Source of the DNA: an uncultured Sphingomonadaceae bacterium
Lineage (GTDB): Bacteria > Pseudomonadota > Alphaproteobacteria > Sphingomonadales > Sphingomonadaceae
Assembly (NCBI GenBank): GCA_947258815.1
Contig: CAMYJW010000011.1
Span: 32,831-96,830 of the forward strand
Reading direction: 5' to 3'
Length of the DNA stretch: 64,000 nucleotides
Part shown: positions 1-8,411 of the stretch, in pieces
Numbering within the stretch: position 1 is the first letter of the stretch
Layout: each line of letters starts with the position of its first letter
Made by a program: the position numbers and the translations under genes
The notes under the pieces: generated by a model
Databases searched by the model: none
Seen by the model: the letters and a program-made list of their open reading frames with translations, nothing else
Told to the model about the DNA's origin: nothing

Positions 1-115
1 CTTTCTCCATCCGCTCGACAACCGCGACTTTCTTGCCCGCGCGGCTGAGATAACCCGCCGCCGCCATGCCGTTGTGGCCCGCGCCCACGATCACGCAATC
101 GTAAATGTCAGTCAT
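1..115 (-). CDS. FAD-dependent oxidoreductase, N-terminal fragment (cut by window edge)
   Basis: Only the first 38 codons are inside the window; the rest lies to the left. The protein begins MTDIYDCVIVGAGHNG and continues to VAVVER, a Rossmann FAD-binding beta-alpha-beta unit with the GxGxxG dinucleotide motif (GAGHNG) and the acidic residue ending strand 2 that binds the adenosine ribose. GAGHNGMAAAGYLSRAG resembles the phytoene-desaturase-like (COG1233) branch of flavoproteins. The ATG (115-113) overlaps the TGA of the upstream MFS gene as ATGA, so the two are probably co-transcribed and the MFS may carry the substrate or product of this enzyme. Substrate unknown. Confidence 0.8.
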   Translation of the reverse strand, partial: MTDIYDCVIVGAGHNGMAAAGYLSRAGKKVAVVERMEK

Positions 116-1437
116 CGGGAGTTCTCCTCAATCTCTTCGATCTCAGCTGCAATGGCGCGCGCCGCCACCCAGTATAGTGCCACCGCGATCAGCAGGAACA
201 GGCCAAGCAGCAGCAAGGCATGCTGCAAGCCGGTGCCAGAAGCTGCCGCGCACGCCGCCGATGGCCCGGCTGCCTGTTGCGCCAGACAATCCGCGCCGTA
301 ACCCGCACCATAATGGCTGCTGGCCAGCCGGTCGCTCATCCAGCCCAGAAAAGCAGATCCCACCCCAAGCCCCAAGACCGACTGCCCGAAAGCATGTATC
401 GCCGCCGCGGTCGCGCGCATGCGCGGTTCCACCAGCCGCTGTGTCACGGTCATGATCGTAGGCAGGAATGCATAAAGGCAAAACGTCGCGCCAAACAGCA
501 AAACCACCATCATCCGCCAATCGTCCTGATAGATCGCGGCAAGATAGAGCGGAAGCGCAAGCGCGGACGCCGTCATCGGCAACAGGCCATAGCGACGATG
601 GCGAACCGCGGCGAAACGATCCGCAATCATGCCGCCAACAACACCGCCCAGCGCTGTCGCCACGCTGAAGCTGAGCGCGAACGTAAGCGCGGCATCTTTC
701 AGATCGAAACCAAAGCGCCGCACCAGCAGCGGAATCAGAAACAAGTTCAGCCCGAAGCCAACCAGACCAACAACCCCGCTGCCCAGCGTAAAACAAACAA
801 ACGCGCGCGATCTGGCCACCCGGCGCAGCACCTGCCTGAAAGGCGGTGCATGTTCGCCAGCGTTCAGACGAACCGGCTCCTTGATGGTAAGCCACAGCAA
901 CAATGCCAGCAGCAGGCCGGGTGCACCCATCACGATGAACGCCATGCGCCAGCCATAGGTATGCGCGATCCAGCCGCCGCCAAGCACCCCGATCGCCCCG
1001 CCAACCGACACGCCAACCGCGATCAGCGAAAACACCGTTGCGCGCTTTTCGGGCGCAAACCGGTCTGCGATCATCGAAACGACCGGCGGCGTAAAACCGG
1101 CCTCACCAATGCCCACGCCCATGCGCGCCAGCAGCAACTGCGCATAACTGCCCGCAGCGCCCGAAAGCACGGTCATCGTTGACCAGATCGCCGTTGCCGT
1201 GGCGACGATCCCCACGCGGCTAATGCGCTCTGCAAGCCGCGCCAGCGGAATGCTGACCCCGCCATAAAACAACGCAAACGCCGCGCCGCCCATGATACCA
1301 AGCTGAAAATCCGAAAGGCCAAACTCGCGGCGGATCGGCTCTCCGACAACGGCGATGATCATCCGGTCAATGAAATTGAACGCATAGATCGTGCCCAGAA
1401 GGACAATGAACCAAAGATCACGGCCAGCAAACCGCAT
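112..1437 (-). CDS. MFS transporter, spinster-like
   Basis: 441 residues with about twelve hydrophobic segments, the usual length for a major facilitator carrier of the inner membrane. The N-terminus (IVLLGTIYAFNFIDRMIIAV) has the FxDR signature after helix 1, and RLAERISR lies in the loop 2-3 region where the family motif A sits. GIGEAGFTPP in helix 4/5 is typical of spinster-type carriers that accompany sphingomonad catabolic genes. It is probably a substrate/proton symporter or exporter; direction and substrate cannot be told. Its stop overlaps the start of the FAD oxidoreductase. The 206-bp gap to the divergent SDR holds one copy of the palindromic site described at 1577. Confidence 0.9.
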   Translation of the reverse strand: MRFAGRDLWFIVLLGTIYAFNFIDRMIIAVVGEPIRREFGLSDFQLGIMGGAAFALFYGGVSIPLARLAERISRVGIVATATAIWSTMTVLSGAAGSYAQLLLARMGVGIGEAGFTPPVVSMIADRFAPEKRATVFSLIAVGVSVGGAIGVLGGGWIAHTYGWRMAFIVMGAPGLLLALLLWLTIKEPVRLNAGEHAPPFRQVLRRVARSRAFVCFTLGSGVVGLVGFGLNLFLIPLLVRRFGFDLKDAALTFALSFSVATALGGVVGGMIADRFAAVRHRRYGLLPMTASALALPLYLAAIYQDDWRMMVVLLFGATFCLYAFLPTIMTVTQRLVEPRMRATAAAIHAFGQSVLGLGVGSAFLGWMSDRLASSHYGAGYGADCLAQQAAGPSAACAAASGTGLQHALLLLGLFLLIAVALYWVAARAIAAEIEEIEENSR

Positions 1438-1576
1438 CAGACAGGCCGCCGGTTTGCGCCGCTGTCCGCCATTATACGGATCAAGGGCCTCACCGCCACC
1501 AAAGCACTCCTGCGATTTTTCAAAGCCCGCCCCTCAACATAAGCATCCTGCGTTAAGCGCCCGCGCCAAGGCCGGA

Positions 1577-1592
1577 CCTTCCATTCGGCAGG
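1577..1592. promoter_or_regulatory. Candidate operator, copy 1 of the CCTRYC-N4-GRYAGG palindrome
   Basis: Sequence CCTTCC ATTC GGCAGG, one mismatch to the consensus built from nine sites in this window. It lies 52 bp before the ATG of the SDR at 1644 and 140 bp before the divergent MFS start, so it could control both. Function is inferred only from recurrence and placement. Confidence 0.5.
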
Positions 1593-1643
1593 TCACGATT
1601 CTGGCCCGCTATGGCGAGCAGCATGGCCGAAGGGATCACATGT

Positions 1644-2459
1644 ATGGCACAGCGGCTTGAAGGCAAAACAGCGATCGTCACCGGCGCGGCAGGCGGGATC
1701 GGCGCGACATCGGCAAAACGGCTGGCGCAAGACGGCGCAACGGTTGTGCTGGCGGATATCGATCTGGCTGGCGCTCAAGCAGCGGCGGACGCGATCGACG
1801 GGGCCAGCGCCATGCAGGTTGATCTGACGGACGAAGCCGCGGTGCAATCGTTGTGCGAAACGGTGGTCAGCAAGTTTGGCGGCATCGATATCCTGCACAA
1901 TAACGCCGCGATTCAAAGCGACGGGCAACGCCAGCGCGATCTTGATGTGATGAACCTCGATGTCGCGGCATGGGATATGGCAATGGCGGTCAACGTGCGC
2001 GGTGCGATGCTGATGGCCAAATATGTCGTCCCGCAGATGATCGCATCGGGCGGCGGATCGATCATCAACAGCGCATCGGGCTTTGGCGTTCAGGGCGAAT
2101 CGACGCTAACCGCCTATGGCACATCGAAAGCCGCGCTGATCCAGCTCAACCGCATGATCGCCACGCAATACGGCAAGCAGAACGTGCGCTCCAACTGCAT
2201 GGTTATCGGCTTTGTGCTCACCCCGATGGCGGTGGAATCAACGCCCGATGTGGTGAAAGATATCCTGCTTTCGCATCACCTTACCCCGCGTCTGGGCCAG
2301 CCTGAAGACATCGCCAATCTGGTCGCCTTTCTGGCAAGCGACGAAAGCAGCTTCATCACCGGCGCTGCGATCCCTATTGATGGCGGCGTGACCGCGCATC
2401 AGCCTAGCTATGCCGATTTCCAGAAGATGTTCGCCGAAATGGGCAGCGGAAAGCTTTAG
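1644..2459 (+). CDS. SDR family oxidoreductase
   Basis: Classical NAD(P)-dependent short-chain dehydrogenase, 271 residues from ATG 1644. An ATG at 1611 is also open in frame, but 1644 puts the family beta-1 strand (GKTAIVTG) at the usual place. TGAAGGIG (residues 14-21) binds the cofactor; the Asp after strand 2 (LADID, residues 36-40) suggests NAD(H). NNAA is at 86-89, and catalytic Ser near 143-145, Tyr158 and Lys162 (YGTSK) are present. The C-terminus carries AHQPSYADFQKM, a tail shared in form with the SDRs at 6365 and 25264. It is a lone plus-strand gene followed by a convergent operon and a hairpin repeat. Likely oxidises a secondary alcohol of the pathway; substrate unknown. Confidence 0.93.
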   Translation: MAQRLEGKTAIVTGAAGGIGATSAKRLAQDGATVVLADIDLAGAQAAADAIDGASAMQVDLTDEAAVQSLCETVVSKFGGIDILHNNAAIQSDGQRQRDLDVMNLDVAAWDMAMAVNVRGAMLMAKYVVPQMIASGGGSIINSASGFGVQGESTLTAYGTSKAALIQLNRMIATQYGKQNVRSNCMVIGFVLTPMAVESTPDVVKDILLSHHLTPRLGQPEDIANLVAFLASDESSFITGAAIPIDGGVTAHQPSYADFQKMFAEMGSGKL

Positions 2460-2460
2460 A

Positions 2461-2584
2461 GCGTTTTTCGTTCAGGCTGACGCGAACGGAAAAGCAACGC
2501 TCAGGCGCCGCGCGGGCTTTTTGCGTTTTCCGTTCAGGCTGACGCGAACGGAAAAGCGACGCTCAGGCGCCGCGCGGGCTTTGG
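2461..2584. repeat. Two tandem 62-bp repeat units, each with a hairpin
   Basis: Unit 1 is 2461-2522 and unit 2 is 2523-2584; they differ at only a few positions. Each unit begins GCGTTTT(T/C)CGTTC and contains the inverted repeat TTTTCCGTTC / GAACGGAAAA around a 10-nt loop (perfect in unit 2, one G-T pair in unit 1). A GC-rich stretch ending GGGCTTT follows. The repeat fills the gap between the convergent SDR (ends 2459) and VOC gene (ends 2632). It may act as a bidirectional terminator or be a dispersed intergenic repeat; only this tandem pair is in the window. Confidence 0.85.
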
Positions 2585-2631
2585 GGGACGATCTCCGCTC
2601 CCGATTGGTCCCGCATCGTGCTCCCGGCAAA

Positions 2632-3171
2632 TCAGGCCAGTTCTGCCAGCCGGTCCATGCCGCGCACCGGATCGGTCACGCCGTCCCAGTTGGCGTGGGC
2701 CTTTTCCATCAGCGCAAGCGAGCCTTGAATCGCATCGGACATTTCCATCAGTTCGATGTAATACCCATAGGCCTTGCAGGTATCGAACAGGCAAAACCGC
2801 TCACCCGATGGCATCTGGCCGCTATAGGCAACTCGAAAACCTGCCTCGCTGAGCCGCTTGTATCCCGCTTCAAAATCCGTGCGCGGCATCACATGATGCA
2901 GGCCCGGCCCGTTTTTGGCCAGAAAATCGCGGAACGGCGATTTGCCGTCGTTGGTCTGGGCCAGCAGTTCGATCAGCTGGCCGCCCGAAAACCCGAAGCC
3001 CACTTTCATCGCAACTTCGGTCGGCTCTCCATAATAGAGCTGTCCGGGCAGAACCGGCACATCGAACACAAAGAACGGCCCCGCGCCAAGATCACGCGTC
3101 CAGTGTTCCAGCGCCGCATCCAGATCTTCCACCACATGGCACAGTTCAAGCACTGATCCTTCAGGCTGCAT
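2632..3171 (-). CDS. VOC (glyoxalase/bleomycin-resistance fold) protein
   Basis: 179 residues from the ATG at 3171; an upstream in-frame start at 3282 would put 37 unlikely Arg-rich residues before the fold. It has two beta-alpha-beta-beta-beta modules: LELCHVVEDLDAAL at the start and GLHHVMPR in the middle, each giving a candidate metal-ligand His, with acidic partners in QLIELL and YYIELMEM. This His/Glu pattern is that of metal-dependent VOC enzymes such as methylmalonyl-CoA epimerase. It overlaps the upstream DUF1214-like gene by 11 bp and is the last gene of the ten-gene minus-strand run. It may isomerise, hydrate or cleave an intermediate; the exact reaction is not recognisable. Confidence 0.85.
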   Translation of the reverse strand: MQPEGSVLELCHVVEDLDAALEHWTRDLGAGPFFVFDVPVLPGQLYYGEPTEVAMKVGFGFSGGQLIELLAQTNDGKSPFRDFLAKNGPGLHHVMPRTDFEAGYKRLSEAGFRVAYSGQMPSGERFCLFDTCKAYGYYIELMEMSDAIQGSLALMEKAHANWDGVTDPVRGMDRLAELA

Positions 3172-4414
3172 CGATCCATCCTTCCTTGCTTGTTCGCTGG
3201 GAAAACGCGGCTGTCCGCGCGGCAATCTGCGCGTGGCGGCCCGCCAGATCGGCGCGCGGAACATCGCCGGGAATATCGGCAATCTTCACCAGCCGGACAT
3301 CGCGGATCATCTGATCCTTGGGCGGGTTTTCCGGCACGCCCTGCCAGCGCGTCAGCATCCAGCCTTCATGCAGGCCGCACGTATCGATCCAGTTGGCAAC
3401 GCCCGGATCGCAAAGCGCGATCGCATAAGTCACCGTGCCATCCGGGTTGGGCGTGATCTGCGCCTTGTTCAGGCTGGCCAGCCGCAGCATCGGATCGGGC
3501 GCGATGGTCCACGGATCGGTGATCTGAAAGCCGGTGTAATAGCTGCCCACCGGATCAAGCGTGATCAGCACCGCCTCATCATTTGCCAGCGCAAAACGGC
3601 CACCGGCAAGATAGCCCCAGTTGCCATCGCGCCCGTTCGGGCCAACAAGCGTGTTGGGATCGGGGAAGCCAAGAAAGTCATCCTTAAACCCACGCCAGAA
3701 ACGCACCCAAGCGGGCATATCGGCAATGATCGCGGCGGCAATTTCCTCTTCGGTGCGCGGCTTCCAGTCTGCCGGAGGATCAAGACGGCGCACGCTGACT
3801 TGTGCGGGCAACTGGTTCCAGTCTGCCTGACTGTCGCGCGTGTATATCTGGATACGTCCCGATTGCGATTGCAGATGCAGCGGGCCGCCTTCTTCCGGCC
3901 CGACCGTAACCGTCACGCGCCGCGCTTCATCGCAATGGGGAAGCAGATCCTGCAGCGTAAGCGCGCCAATATTGTGGCCCAGCCCGGCGTGATGTTTCGG
4001 CTCCATTTCGATCACGATGCTGAATTGCGGCGGATTTTCCGAAAATTGCAGATCAATCTCATAATGCGCGTCGCCATCGATGGGTATTTCGCGGTTGAAA
4101 TTGTCCGGGTTATCGATCGCCACGGCAGCGCCATGATAGACATGGCCAAACCAGTTGCGCGGCGGATTGGAGACGTTCCATGTCACGCGCGGATCGGCGG
4201 TATCCCCATTGGCTTCGCGCATCGCCAGCGCCAGCACCCATTGATCGAGCGCGCGGTCCAGCGCCAGATTGCCATCGACCGTGTTCGCGGCGGGATCGGC
4301 AAGCATGCCCGAACGCGCCGCTTCACGCGCGGCGCGAATGTCGGCCCACTCTATCAAACGCAGCGCCAGCTTTTCGGCGGCTTCCTGATCGGGCGTATAG
4401 AGCGGATTGGTCAT
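3161..4414 (-). CDS. DUF1214-like protein, sulfotransferase-linked
   Basis: 417 residues, no signal peptide or clear membrane segment. The C-terminal half has the features of DUF1214-type proteins: a strand-rich stretch followed by NPDGTVTYAIALCDPGVANW and a GLHEGWMLTRW segment. A paralogue with the same layout (EDPGVPNWLDPGG, then SIMVRWTG) lies at 61266, also next to a sulfotransferase, so the pair seems to be a functional module. The start ATG overlaps the TGA of the SDR at 4411 (ATGA). No catalytic residues are known to me for this family. Role: unknown, possibly binding or processing of a hydrophobic substrate. Confidence 0.75.
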   Translation of the reverse strand: MTNPLYTPDQEAAEKLALRLIEWADIRAAREAARSGMLADPAANTVDGNLALDRALDQWVLALAMREANGDTADPRVTWNVSNPPRNWFGHVYHGAAVAIDNPDNFNREIPIDGDAHYEIDLQFSENPPQFSIVIEMEPKHHAGLGHNIGALTLQDLLPHCDEARRVTVTVGPEEGGPLHLQSQSGRIQIYTRDSQADWNQLPAQVSVRRLDPPADWKPRTEEEIAAAIIADMPAWVRFWRGFKDDFLGFPDPNTLVGPNGRDGNWGYLAGGRFALANDEAVLITLDPVGSYYTGFQITDPWTIAPDPMLRLASLNKAQITPNPDGTVTYAIALCDPGVANWIDTCGLHEGWMLTRWQGVPENPPKDQMIRDVRLVKIADIPGDVPRADLAGRHAQIAARTAAFSQRTSKEGWIDAA

Positions 4415-5187
4415 GCGATCGTGCCCACGCGCCCGCCTTCGACAAACACCGTGCTGCCGGTGGTGTAGCTTGAAGCATCGCTGGCGAGCAGGATCGCCGC
4501 GCCCACCGCTTCATCCGCCGCGCCAAACCGCTTGATCGCATTGCGCTCTGCCAGTCCCAGCCCTTTATGAATTTCCGCTTCCTGCCCGTCCGGGCTCATC
4601 GAGCCGACGCACAGCGCATTGACACGGGTGTGCGGCGCCAGCGCTTTGGCCAGAGAGCGCGTCAGGAAAGCCAGTGCCGCCTTGCTGACACCATAGGCAA
4701 CCGCAGGCGGGATCGGCGTAAACCCACCGCAGCTTTGCACCGAAATGATCACGCCCTTGCCATGCGCTTCCATTTCGGCAGCGGTCAGCTCAGAAAGCCG
4801 CCATGTCGCCAGAACGTTGACATCCATCGCGGTTTTCCAGACTTCATCGGTATTGGCCCAAAGCCCGCCATCGTGCGCATAGACAACGCCCGCAGCCGCA
4901 TTGTTGAACACGATATGGATCGGCCCGAATGCCTCGCGCGCTGTGTTGACCAGGTTTTCCAGATCGGCCCGCTCACCCGCATCGGCGGCCACGGCCAGCG
5001 CACGCCCACCATCGAGCGCGTTTATTTCATCCGCGATCCGATCCAGCCGGTCTTGCGAGCGCGCGGAAATGACCACGTTGGCGCCCAGTTCGGCATAGGC
5101 TTTGGCAACATGTTCTCCAACGCCGGGGCCAACGCCGGTAAGGATTGCGGTGCGGCCATCAAGCCGGAAACGATCTAGCACGCTCAT
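4411..5187 (-). CDS. SDR family oxidoreductase
   Basis: 258 residues. The cofactor loop is TGVGPGVG (18-25), a variant of TGxxxGxG; strand 2 ends in VVISARS, whose Ser/Arg suggests NADP(H). FNNAAAG, a catalytic Ser in ISVQSCGG, and the Tyr-Lys pair in YGVSK are all present. Its start overlaps the end of the sulfotransferase gene (ATGA at 5184-5187) and its stop overlaps the DUF1214-like start, so the three genes are translationally coupled. Likely an alcohol dehydrogenase or ketone reductase of the same pathway; substrate not predictable. Confidence 0.92.
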   Translation of the reverse strand: MSVLDRFRLDGRTAILTGVGPGVGEHVAKAYAELGANVVISARSQDRLDRIADEINALDGGRALAVAADAGERADLENLVNTAREAFGPIHIVFNNAAAGVVYAHDGGLWANTDEVWKTAMDVNVLATWRLSELTAAEMEAHGKGVIISVQSCGGFTPIPPAVAYGVSKAALAFLTRSLAKALAPHTRVNALCVGSMSPDGQEAEIHKGLGLAERNAIKRFGAADEAVGAAILLASDASSYTTGSTVFVEGGRVGTIA

Positions 5188-6368
5188 GCGTTTGCTCCTG
5201 TTTCGGGCCGGCCCAGCAAGTGGCCAAACCGGTCGTAATAATCCGCCATGCGGGTGCGCACCTGCGCAACATCGATGCCATATTCTTCGGGCGAATGTTT
5301 GTGCTTGCCCATCCGTTTTGCGGCCGGGTTCTCAATCAGAAACCGATCAATCCGGGCCTTGTGCTCGTCGGAAAAGGTGAGACCGAACTTGTCATAAATC
5401 CGCTGGATTGCGCCTTTGGGATCGGCAACGACATCCTTGTGCGCCAGATCGATAATCCGGCTTTCAATCGCCGGATCGGATCGTGCGGCAAGGCCTCTGT
5501 TCATCGCCGCGGTCCATGTTTCCACCACGTCCTGCCCGATTGCAGCCTTGTCCTTGTCTCCACCAAACGCGGCAAGGAACCCGGCAATAAAGCTCGACAG
5601 GGATGAAAACGTCAGCGCCGGATCGCGGTGAGTCCACACCAGCATCGCGCCGGGATAGGCCTTGAGAAGCGCGGGCAGATAGAACAGATGCTGCGGCGAT
5701 TTCAGCGTCCAGCGCCCTTTGGGGCCTTTCCACTGGAAGTTCTGCAGCAGCCGTTTGTGCGAGGCATAAAGCCCCGGTGCATCGCTGCCGCGCAGCCATT
5801 GGGCAAAATCAGGCACACCCAGTTCGGCCGCGAAGTTGGTGCTGGCAAAATGATACTGCATGCCATGGTTGCACTCACCGGGCTGGGTGCAGTCAAACCG
5901 CTGGATATCCAGCAGCTGCGGCGCGTGTTCCAGCCAGTTATCATACATCGCGGTGACTTGGGCAATGCGCGGATCGCTGTCGAAAGTCGCCTCTTCGGGC
6001 GCGGGCCAGGGGATATACCATTCCCATTCGCGCGGCGCGCGCGCTTCGGGATCAAGGCACAGCAGATCATAGCTGATCGTCGTTCCGGTGCGCGGCAGGC
6101 CGATAACGATCAGCGGATCGCCGATATCCTGCTGCGCGATTTCGGGGTGAAGCCGGTCATCCTCGACAAACCGCAGGCGCGTGGAAAGCTGGCCAACGAT
6201 GTTGTGCGTGGCAAGATGGCGCAGCTGATCGTTTGGCCCCATCGCCTCAACCGCGGCGACCAGACGTTCAAAGCCTTCGCGCCACCCGGTGTCGGGCCCA
6301 AAATCGCCAAGGCCGGTTGCTTCACGCGCGGCGGCTTCAAGCCCGCCAACAGTCAGCGGCGCGCTCAT
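5184..6368 (-). CDS. Sulfotransferase family protein (PF13469 type)
   Basis: 394 residues. The PAPS 5'-phosphosulfate-binding loop is GLPRTGTT at residues 90-97, after a hydrophobic strand (PLIVIG). A later strand MLVWTHRDPALTFSS fits the 3'-phosphate-binding segment (Arg/Ser). A long N-terminal helical extension and a C-terminal EYGID...YYDRFG segment match the two other sulfotransferases here (10639, 62426). Such proteins occur widely in sphingomonad and mycobacterial catabolic loci, where their acceptors are mostly unknown. It may sulfate a hydroxyl of a pathway intermediate. Translationally coupled on both sides (ATGA overlaps with the SDRs at 4411 and 6365). Confidence 0.88.
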   Translation of the reverse strand: MSAPLTVGGLEAAAREATGLGDFGPDTGWREGFERLVAAVEAMGPNDQLRHLATHNIVGQLSTRLRFVEDDRLHPEIAQQDIGDPLIVIGLPRTGTTISYDLLCLDPEARAPREWEWYIPWPAPEEATFDSDPRIAQVTAMYDNWLEHAPQLLDIQRFDCTQPGECNHGMQYHFASTNFAAELGVPDFAQWLRGSDAPGLYASHKRLLQNFQWKGPKGRWTLKSPQHLFYLPALLKAYPGAMLVWTHRDPALTFSSLSSFIAGFLAAFGGDKDKAAIGQDVVETWTAAMNRGLAARSDPAIESRIIDLAHKDVVADPKGAIQRIYDKFGLTFSDEHKARIDRFLIENPAAKRMGKHKHSPEEYGIDVAQVRTRMADYYDRFGHLLGRPETGANA

Positions 6369-7168
6369 GACAGATGCTGCTCCATCATTTCCAGCAGATC
6401 GGCATAATGTGGCTGATGCGAAAGCCCGCCACCTGAAATCGAGATGTTTTCGCCAGTGATATAGCGGCTTTCATCGGCTGCGAGGAACGTCACCAGCGCC
6501 GCGATATCATCCGGCGTGCCAAATTCAGGCGTCAGGATATGGCGCTGGATAATTTCCTTAAGACCCGGCGCCGTTGCTTCCAGCGCGGCTGTTAGAACCA
6601 CACCGGGCGAAACCGAATTGCAGCGGATATTCTGTTTGCCATATTGGGTGGCGATATATTTCGAAAGGGTGATCACCCCGGCTTTTGACGAGCCATAAGC
6701 GATCCGCGCGAGATCGCCTGCAACACCGCTGTTCGATGCGGTGTTGACGATGGAGCCGCCGCCGCGCTTCAGCATGTGCGGGATCGCGTGCTTGCAGCCC
6801 AGCATATAGGCGCGCAGATTGATATCGAGGATCTCGTCCCAGATTTCGACCGGAATATCGACCGCGGTGCTATCGAGCGGGTGCTTGGCCGGATCGGTCA
6901 TCGCCGCGTTGTTGTGCAACACATCAAGCCCGCCGAAATGGGCAACGGTGGTTTCCACCATCGCTTCTATCGAAGCCGGGTCTGCTGCATCGAACTGCAC
7001 CGCGAGCGCCGCATCGCCCAGCGGTTCGGCTGCGGCGCGGGCGCTGTCTTCAAACAGATCGGCGATGGCGACTTTCGCCCCTTCCGAAACCATTCTGCGC
7101 GCGACCGCCGATCCGATACCGCCACCGCCGCCTGTCACAATCGCGATCTTGCCTTCCAGTCTGCGCAT
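6365..7168 (-). CDS. SDR family oxidoreductase
   Basis: 267 residues. TGGGGGIG is the cofactor loop; strand 2 ends VAIADLF (Asp, NAD preference likely). HNNAA, catalytic Ser in NTASNSG and YGSSK are present. The C-terminal tail LSHQPHYADLLEMM is clearly related to the tails of the SDRs at 1644 (AHQPSYADFQKM) and 25264 (HHLPHYADMMDMM), so the three form one subfamily that has probably been duplicated and redeployed in this locus. The stop overlaps the start of the sulfotransferase at 5184. Only 4 bp separate it from the SDR upstream. Confidence 0.93.
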   Translation of the reverse strand: MRRLEGKIAIVTGGGGGIGSAVARRMVSEGAKVAIADLFEDSARAAAEPLGDAALAVQFDAADPASIEAMVETTVAHFGGLDVLHNNAAMTDPAKHPLDSTAVDIPVEIWDEILDINLRAYMLGCKHAIPHMLKRGGGSIVNTASNSGVAGDLARIAYGSSKAGVITLSKYIATQYGKQNIRCNSVSPGVVLTAALEATAPGLKEIIQRHILTPEFGTPDDIAALVTFLAADESRYITGENISISGGGLSHQPHYADLLEMMEQHLS

Positions 7169-7172
7169 CGGA

Positions 7173-7997
7173 TTACCCCCCGGTGAATGTCTTGTTGAAT
7201 TCGACGAAGCCTATCAGTCGTTCCTTGCGTTCCACTTCCAGCCGCGCGACATCCTTGCTGCTGGGTCCGCTGAACAGAATCTGGATCGGTTCGCCTGCCA
7301 GCAGTCCGGCAAGCGCGTTGTGAGTCACCTCACCCGGATCATAAACCTGCGACAGATCAAATCCTTCGGGGACGGTGCGCAGCAGCATCGGCGTTTTCAT
7401 CATCGGCGCGGCTACTGCGATCACATCGATCCCGCGCTCATTATATTCCGCCCAAAGCGATTCCGCGAAATTGATCTCGAACGCCTTTGTTGCCGAATAC
7501 ATCGCAAGATTGGGCTGGCCGCCCAGACCTGCGCCTGAAGCCATAACGATCAGTCCGCCGCATCCACGCTCAAGAAACTTCCTGCCAAACCCGTTCGATG
7601 CATCGATCAGAGTGGACACATTCATGCGCACAAGCCGGTGGGCAGCGGACGTATCGTCCTCGAAGAACCGATTGAACGCATCCGCGCCCGCATTTGAAAT
7701 ATACAGGCCGACATCAATATCGGACGCCGCTTCAAGAATGCGCAGTCCCGCGCCGTCTTCGGTCAAGTCCTGCGCAACCGCGCGATATTCGATGCCATGT
7801 TCGGCTTTCAGCGCTTCGCCCAGCGCTTTGAGCGCCTCTTCCCGGCGGGAAACGAGGACGAGATTGATCCCCATTTCAGCCAGTTCGCGGGCAAAACATT
7901 CACCAGTCCCTTCAGACGCGCCGGCAATAACCGCCCATGGGCCATATTTCTTGACGAAGGCCGCTTTATCCAGCGGCAGTTGAGGAAGATCACGCAT
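7173..7997 (-). CDS. SDR family oxidoreductase, divergent subgroup
   Basis: 274 residues. The protein has a 20-residue N-terminal extension before the first strand (WAVIAGASEGTG). The cofactor loop is GASEGTG; strand 2 ends LVLVSRR, whose Arg residues favour NADP(H). ISNAGAD replaces the usual NNAG, a Ser lies in VMASGAG and the catalytic Tyr-Lys pair is YSATK. This is the branch of SDRs close to 3-ketoacyl/17-beta-hydroxysteroid-type reductases. It sits between the CMD gene (3 bp gap) and an SDR (4 bp gap) in the minus-strand operon. Substrate unknown. Confidence 0.9.
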   Translation of the reverse strand: MRDLPQLPLDKAAFVKKYGPWAVIAGASEGTGECFARELAEMGINLVLVSRREEALKALGEALKAEHGIEYRAVAQDLTEDGAGLRILEAASDIDVGLYISNAGADAFNRFFEDDTSAAHRLVRMNVSTLIDASNGFGRKFLERGCGGLIVMASGAGLGGQPNLAMYSATKAFEINFAESLWAEYNERGIDVIAVAAPMMKTPMLLRTVPEGFDLSQVYDPGEVTHNALAGLLAGEPIQILFSGPSSKDVARLEVERKERLIGFVEFNKTFTGG

Positions 7998-8000
7998 CGC

Positions 8001-8387
8001 TTATTTCGCCTTTTTCATTTCGGCAACACGGGCCTTGGCCGCTTCGATACCGCGGAACAGCGCGGTGGTGTTGCCAGCGCCGCAATAGAACAGCAGGAAA
8101 AGCGGAAGCTGCTCAAGCTGCTCTTCAGTGAATTCCTCGTTCACCAGCGCGCCCGTCATCTGGATTTCGATCAGATCCTGACGCCCCATCATCGTGGTCG
8201 CACCCAGCACCATCAGCCGCTTGTCACGGATCGAAAACGCATCGTCGCCCCATGTGTTGGCAAACTGATTGCCGACGATTTCCTGATTGAGCGGCGTGTC
8301 CTTGTATGGTTTGACCATCTCGGACGCACCCGGCCCATAGACCCGGTCAAACACTTCGAGGCCTTTTTCCCAGTTCTTCTCGCTCAT
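8001..8387 (-). CDS. Carboxymuconolactone decarboxylase (CMD) family protein
   Basis: 128 residues, all-helical, the size of gamma-carboxymuconolactone decarboxylases. Family features: a front helix ending in MVKPYKDTPLNQE, a central helix starting at RDKRLMVLG, and YCGAGNTTALFRGIEAA near the C-terminus where true decarboxylases carry a catalytic His region. It has no CxxC pair, so it is not an AhpD-like peroxidase. The reaction in this pathway could be decarboxylation or lactone isomerisation of a ring-cleavage product; this is inference. It lies 3 bp from the SDR at 7173 and 24 bp from the phosphatase upstream, with a purine-rich ribosome site (CAGGAGCAAT) before its ATG. Confidence 0.85.
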   Translation of the reverse strand: MSEKNWEKGLEVFDRVYGPGASEMVKPYKDTPLNQEIVGNQFANTWGDDAFSIRDKRLMVLGATTMMGRQDLIEIQMTGALVNEEFTEEQLEQLPLFLLFYCGAGNTTALFRGIEAAKARVAEMKKAK

Positions 8388-8411
8388 CGTATTGCTCCTG
8401 AAATTGCAGTG

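Noticed and set aside
220..1182. Long open frame on the plus strand opposite the MFS gene
   Set aside because: It is a shadow in high-GC DNA: rich in Arg, His and Gln, no family motif, no ribosome site, while the minus-strand frame is a clear membrane carrier. The same holds for long antisense frames at 3233-4468, 20296-21489, 28511-29812 and 40143-41810.
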